NCBI GenBank assembly: GCA_947503555.1 | Contig: CANNEE010000001.1 | Location: forward strand, 434,001 to 498,000 | Length of the DNA: 64,000 nucleotides | Source: an uncultured Shewanella sp. | GTDB lineage: Bacteria; Pseudomonadota; Gammaproteobacteria; Enterobacterales; Shewanellaceae | Direction of reading: 5' to 3' | Shown here: positions 63,797 through 64,000 of the stretch, piece by piece | Layout of the letters: every line of letters starts with the position of its first letter | Numbering within the stretch: the first letter of the stretch is position 1 | Translations under genes and position numbers: made by a program | Notes under the pieces: generated by a model | Told to the model about the DNA's origin: nothing | Seen by the model: the letters and a program-made list of their open reading frames with translations, nothing else | The model's database searches: none

Positions 63797-64000
63797 TTAA
63801 GACTTTTTAGATGATGCCTTATCAAGCAATACTAGAATATTCTTGTAAGGGATCCCTGAATGCGTGGTCAGACCCACATCACAGGTTGCCGAAACTGAGT
63901 AACCATGGGTCGCACCCTTGTCCTTAGTTTCTGCTTTAAGGTGACGCAGTGCGTGCTTATTCAGCTCTGGGTAGTTCATACCACGGTTACCCGCCATACC
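63797..64000 (-). CDS. C-terminal part of an unrecognised protein (partial)
   Basis: At least 66 codons are open up to the window edge on the minus strand. The peptide includes NYPELNKHALRHLKAETKDK and YSVSATCDVGLTTHSGIPYK and ends VLLDKASSKKS. An ATG at 63997 is in frame, but the frame stays open to the edge, so the gene probably begins outside. I do not recognise the family. A terminator follows the stop. Confidence 0.5.
   Translation of the reverse strand, partial: GMAGNRGMNYPELNKHALRHLKAETKDKGATHGYSVSATCDVGLTTHSGIPYKNILVLLDKASSKKS

Noticed and set aside
1-64000. CRISPR arrays, tRNA or rRNA genes
   Set aside because: No regular repeat-spacer pattern and no tRNA or rRNA sequence was seen on reading the intergenic regions; a covariance search was not possible.

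Overview
The window reads as a chromosomal segment of a marine gammaproteobacterium, most likely a Shewanella. The support is the near-Shewanella form of RpoD, PpnN, RlmM, ThiI, TyrS, AnmK, ErpA, HemL and Cca, the linkages phoB-phoR beside a lone pstS, ppnN-xni, exeA-exeB and rpsU-yqeY-dnaG-rpoD, and moderate G+C. No tRNA, rRNA, CRISPR array, prophage or intact insertion sequence was seen.

Layout. 1-1.7 kb: tail of a membrane protein, then DUF2721, TRIC-like channel and SnoaL-like genes. 1.8-4.3 kb: S9 peptidase. 4.4-9.1 kb: phosphate block (pstS, phoR, phoB, porin) with tandem Pho boxes before pstS. 9.2-17.2 kb: rdgC, a TPR protein with a decayed GGDEF domain, an active-looking diguanylate cyclase, ppnN-xni, DUF3192 and a small exported protein. 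17.3-27.7 kb: MarC, a second S9 peptidase, isocitrate dehydrogenase, rlmM, a MITE-like element, DUF423, an alpha/beta hydrolase, gcvA and thiI. 27.7-31.1 kb: an accessory islet between thiI and tyrS, with a protein resembling inositol-polyphosphate 5-phosphatases of the type III effector kind, a small exported protein, and a 320-residue protein with a possible RGS-like C-terminus. 31.3-45 kb: tyrS, an M23 peptidase, anmK, DUF2750, erpA, a ClC protein, hemL, an NhaD-like antiporter and exeAB. 45-60 kb: cca, lpp, an LNS2-type phosphatase, DUF3360 transporter, L,D-transpeptidase, rlmA-uppP-folK-folB, plsY, tsaD and the macromolecular synthesis cluster. 60.1-62.5 kb: repetitive non-coding DNA, then two integron gene cassettes without a local integrase. 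62.5-63.5 kb: two paralogous small exported proteins with a duplicated Y-x-P-[SA]-A-W-G-A-P motif. The window ends inside an unrecognised gene.

How the genes fit together. PhoR/PhoB and the Pho boxes would drive phosphate uptake (PstS, perhaps the porin). The c-di-GMP genes, PG enzymes (M23, AnmK, L,D-transpeptidase, Lpp, UppP) and ExeAB (which lets the type II secretin through peptidoglycan) form an envelope theme. The most novel parts are the islet at 27.7-31.1 kb, the cassette pair at 61.0-62.4 kb (a predicted PD-(D/E)XK nuclease and a protein with an RN-x3-H HEPN-like motif), and the AWGAP paralogues. All names come from reading the sequence; no database search was run.
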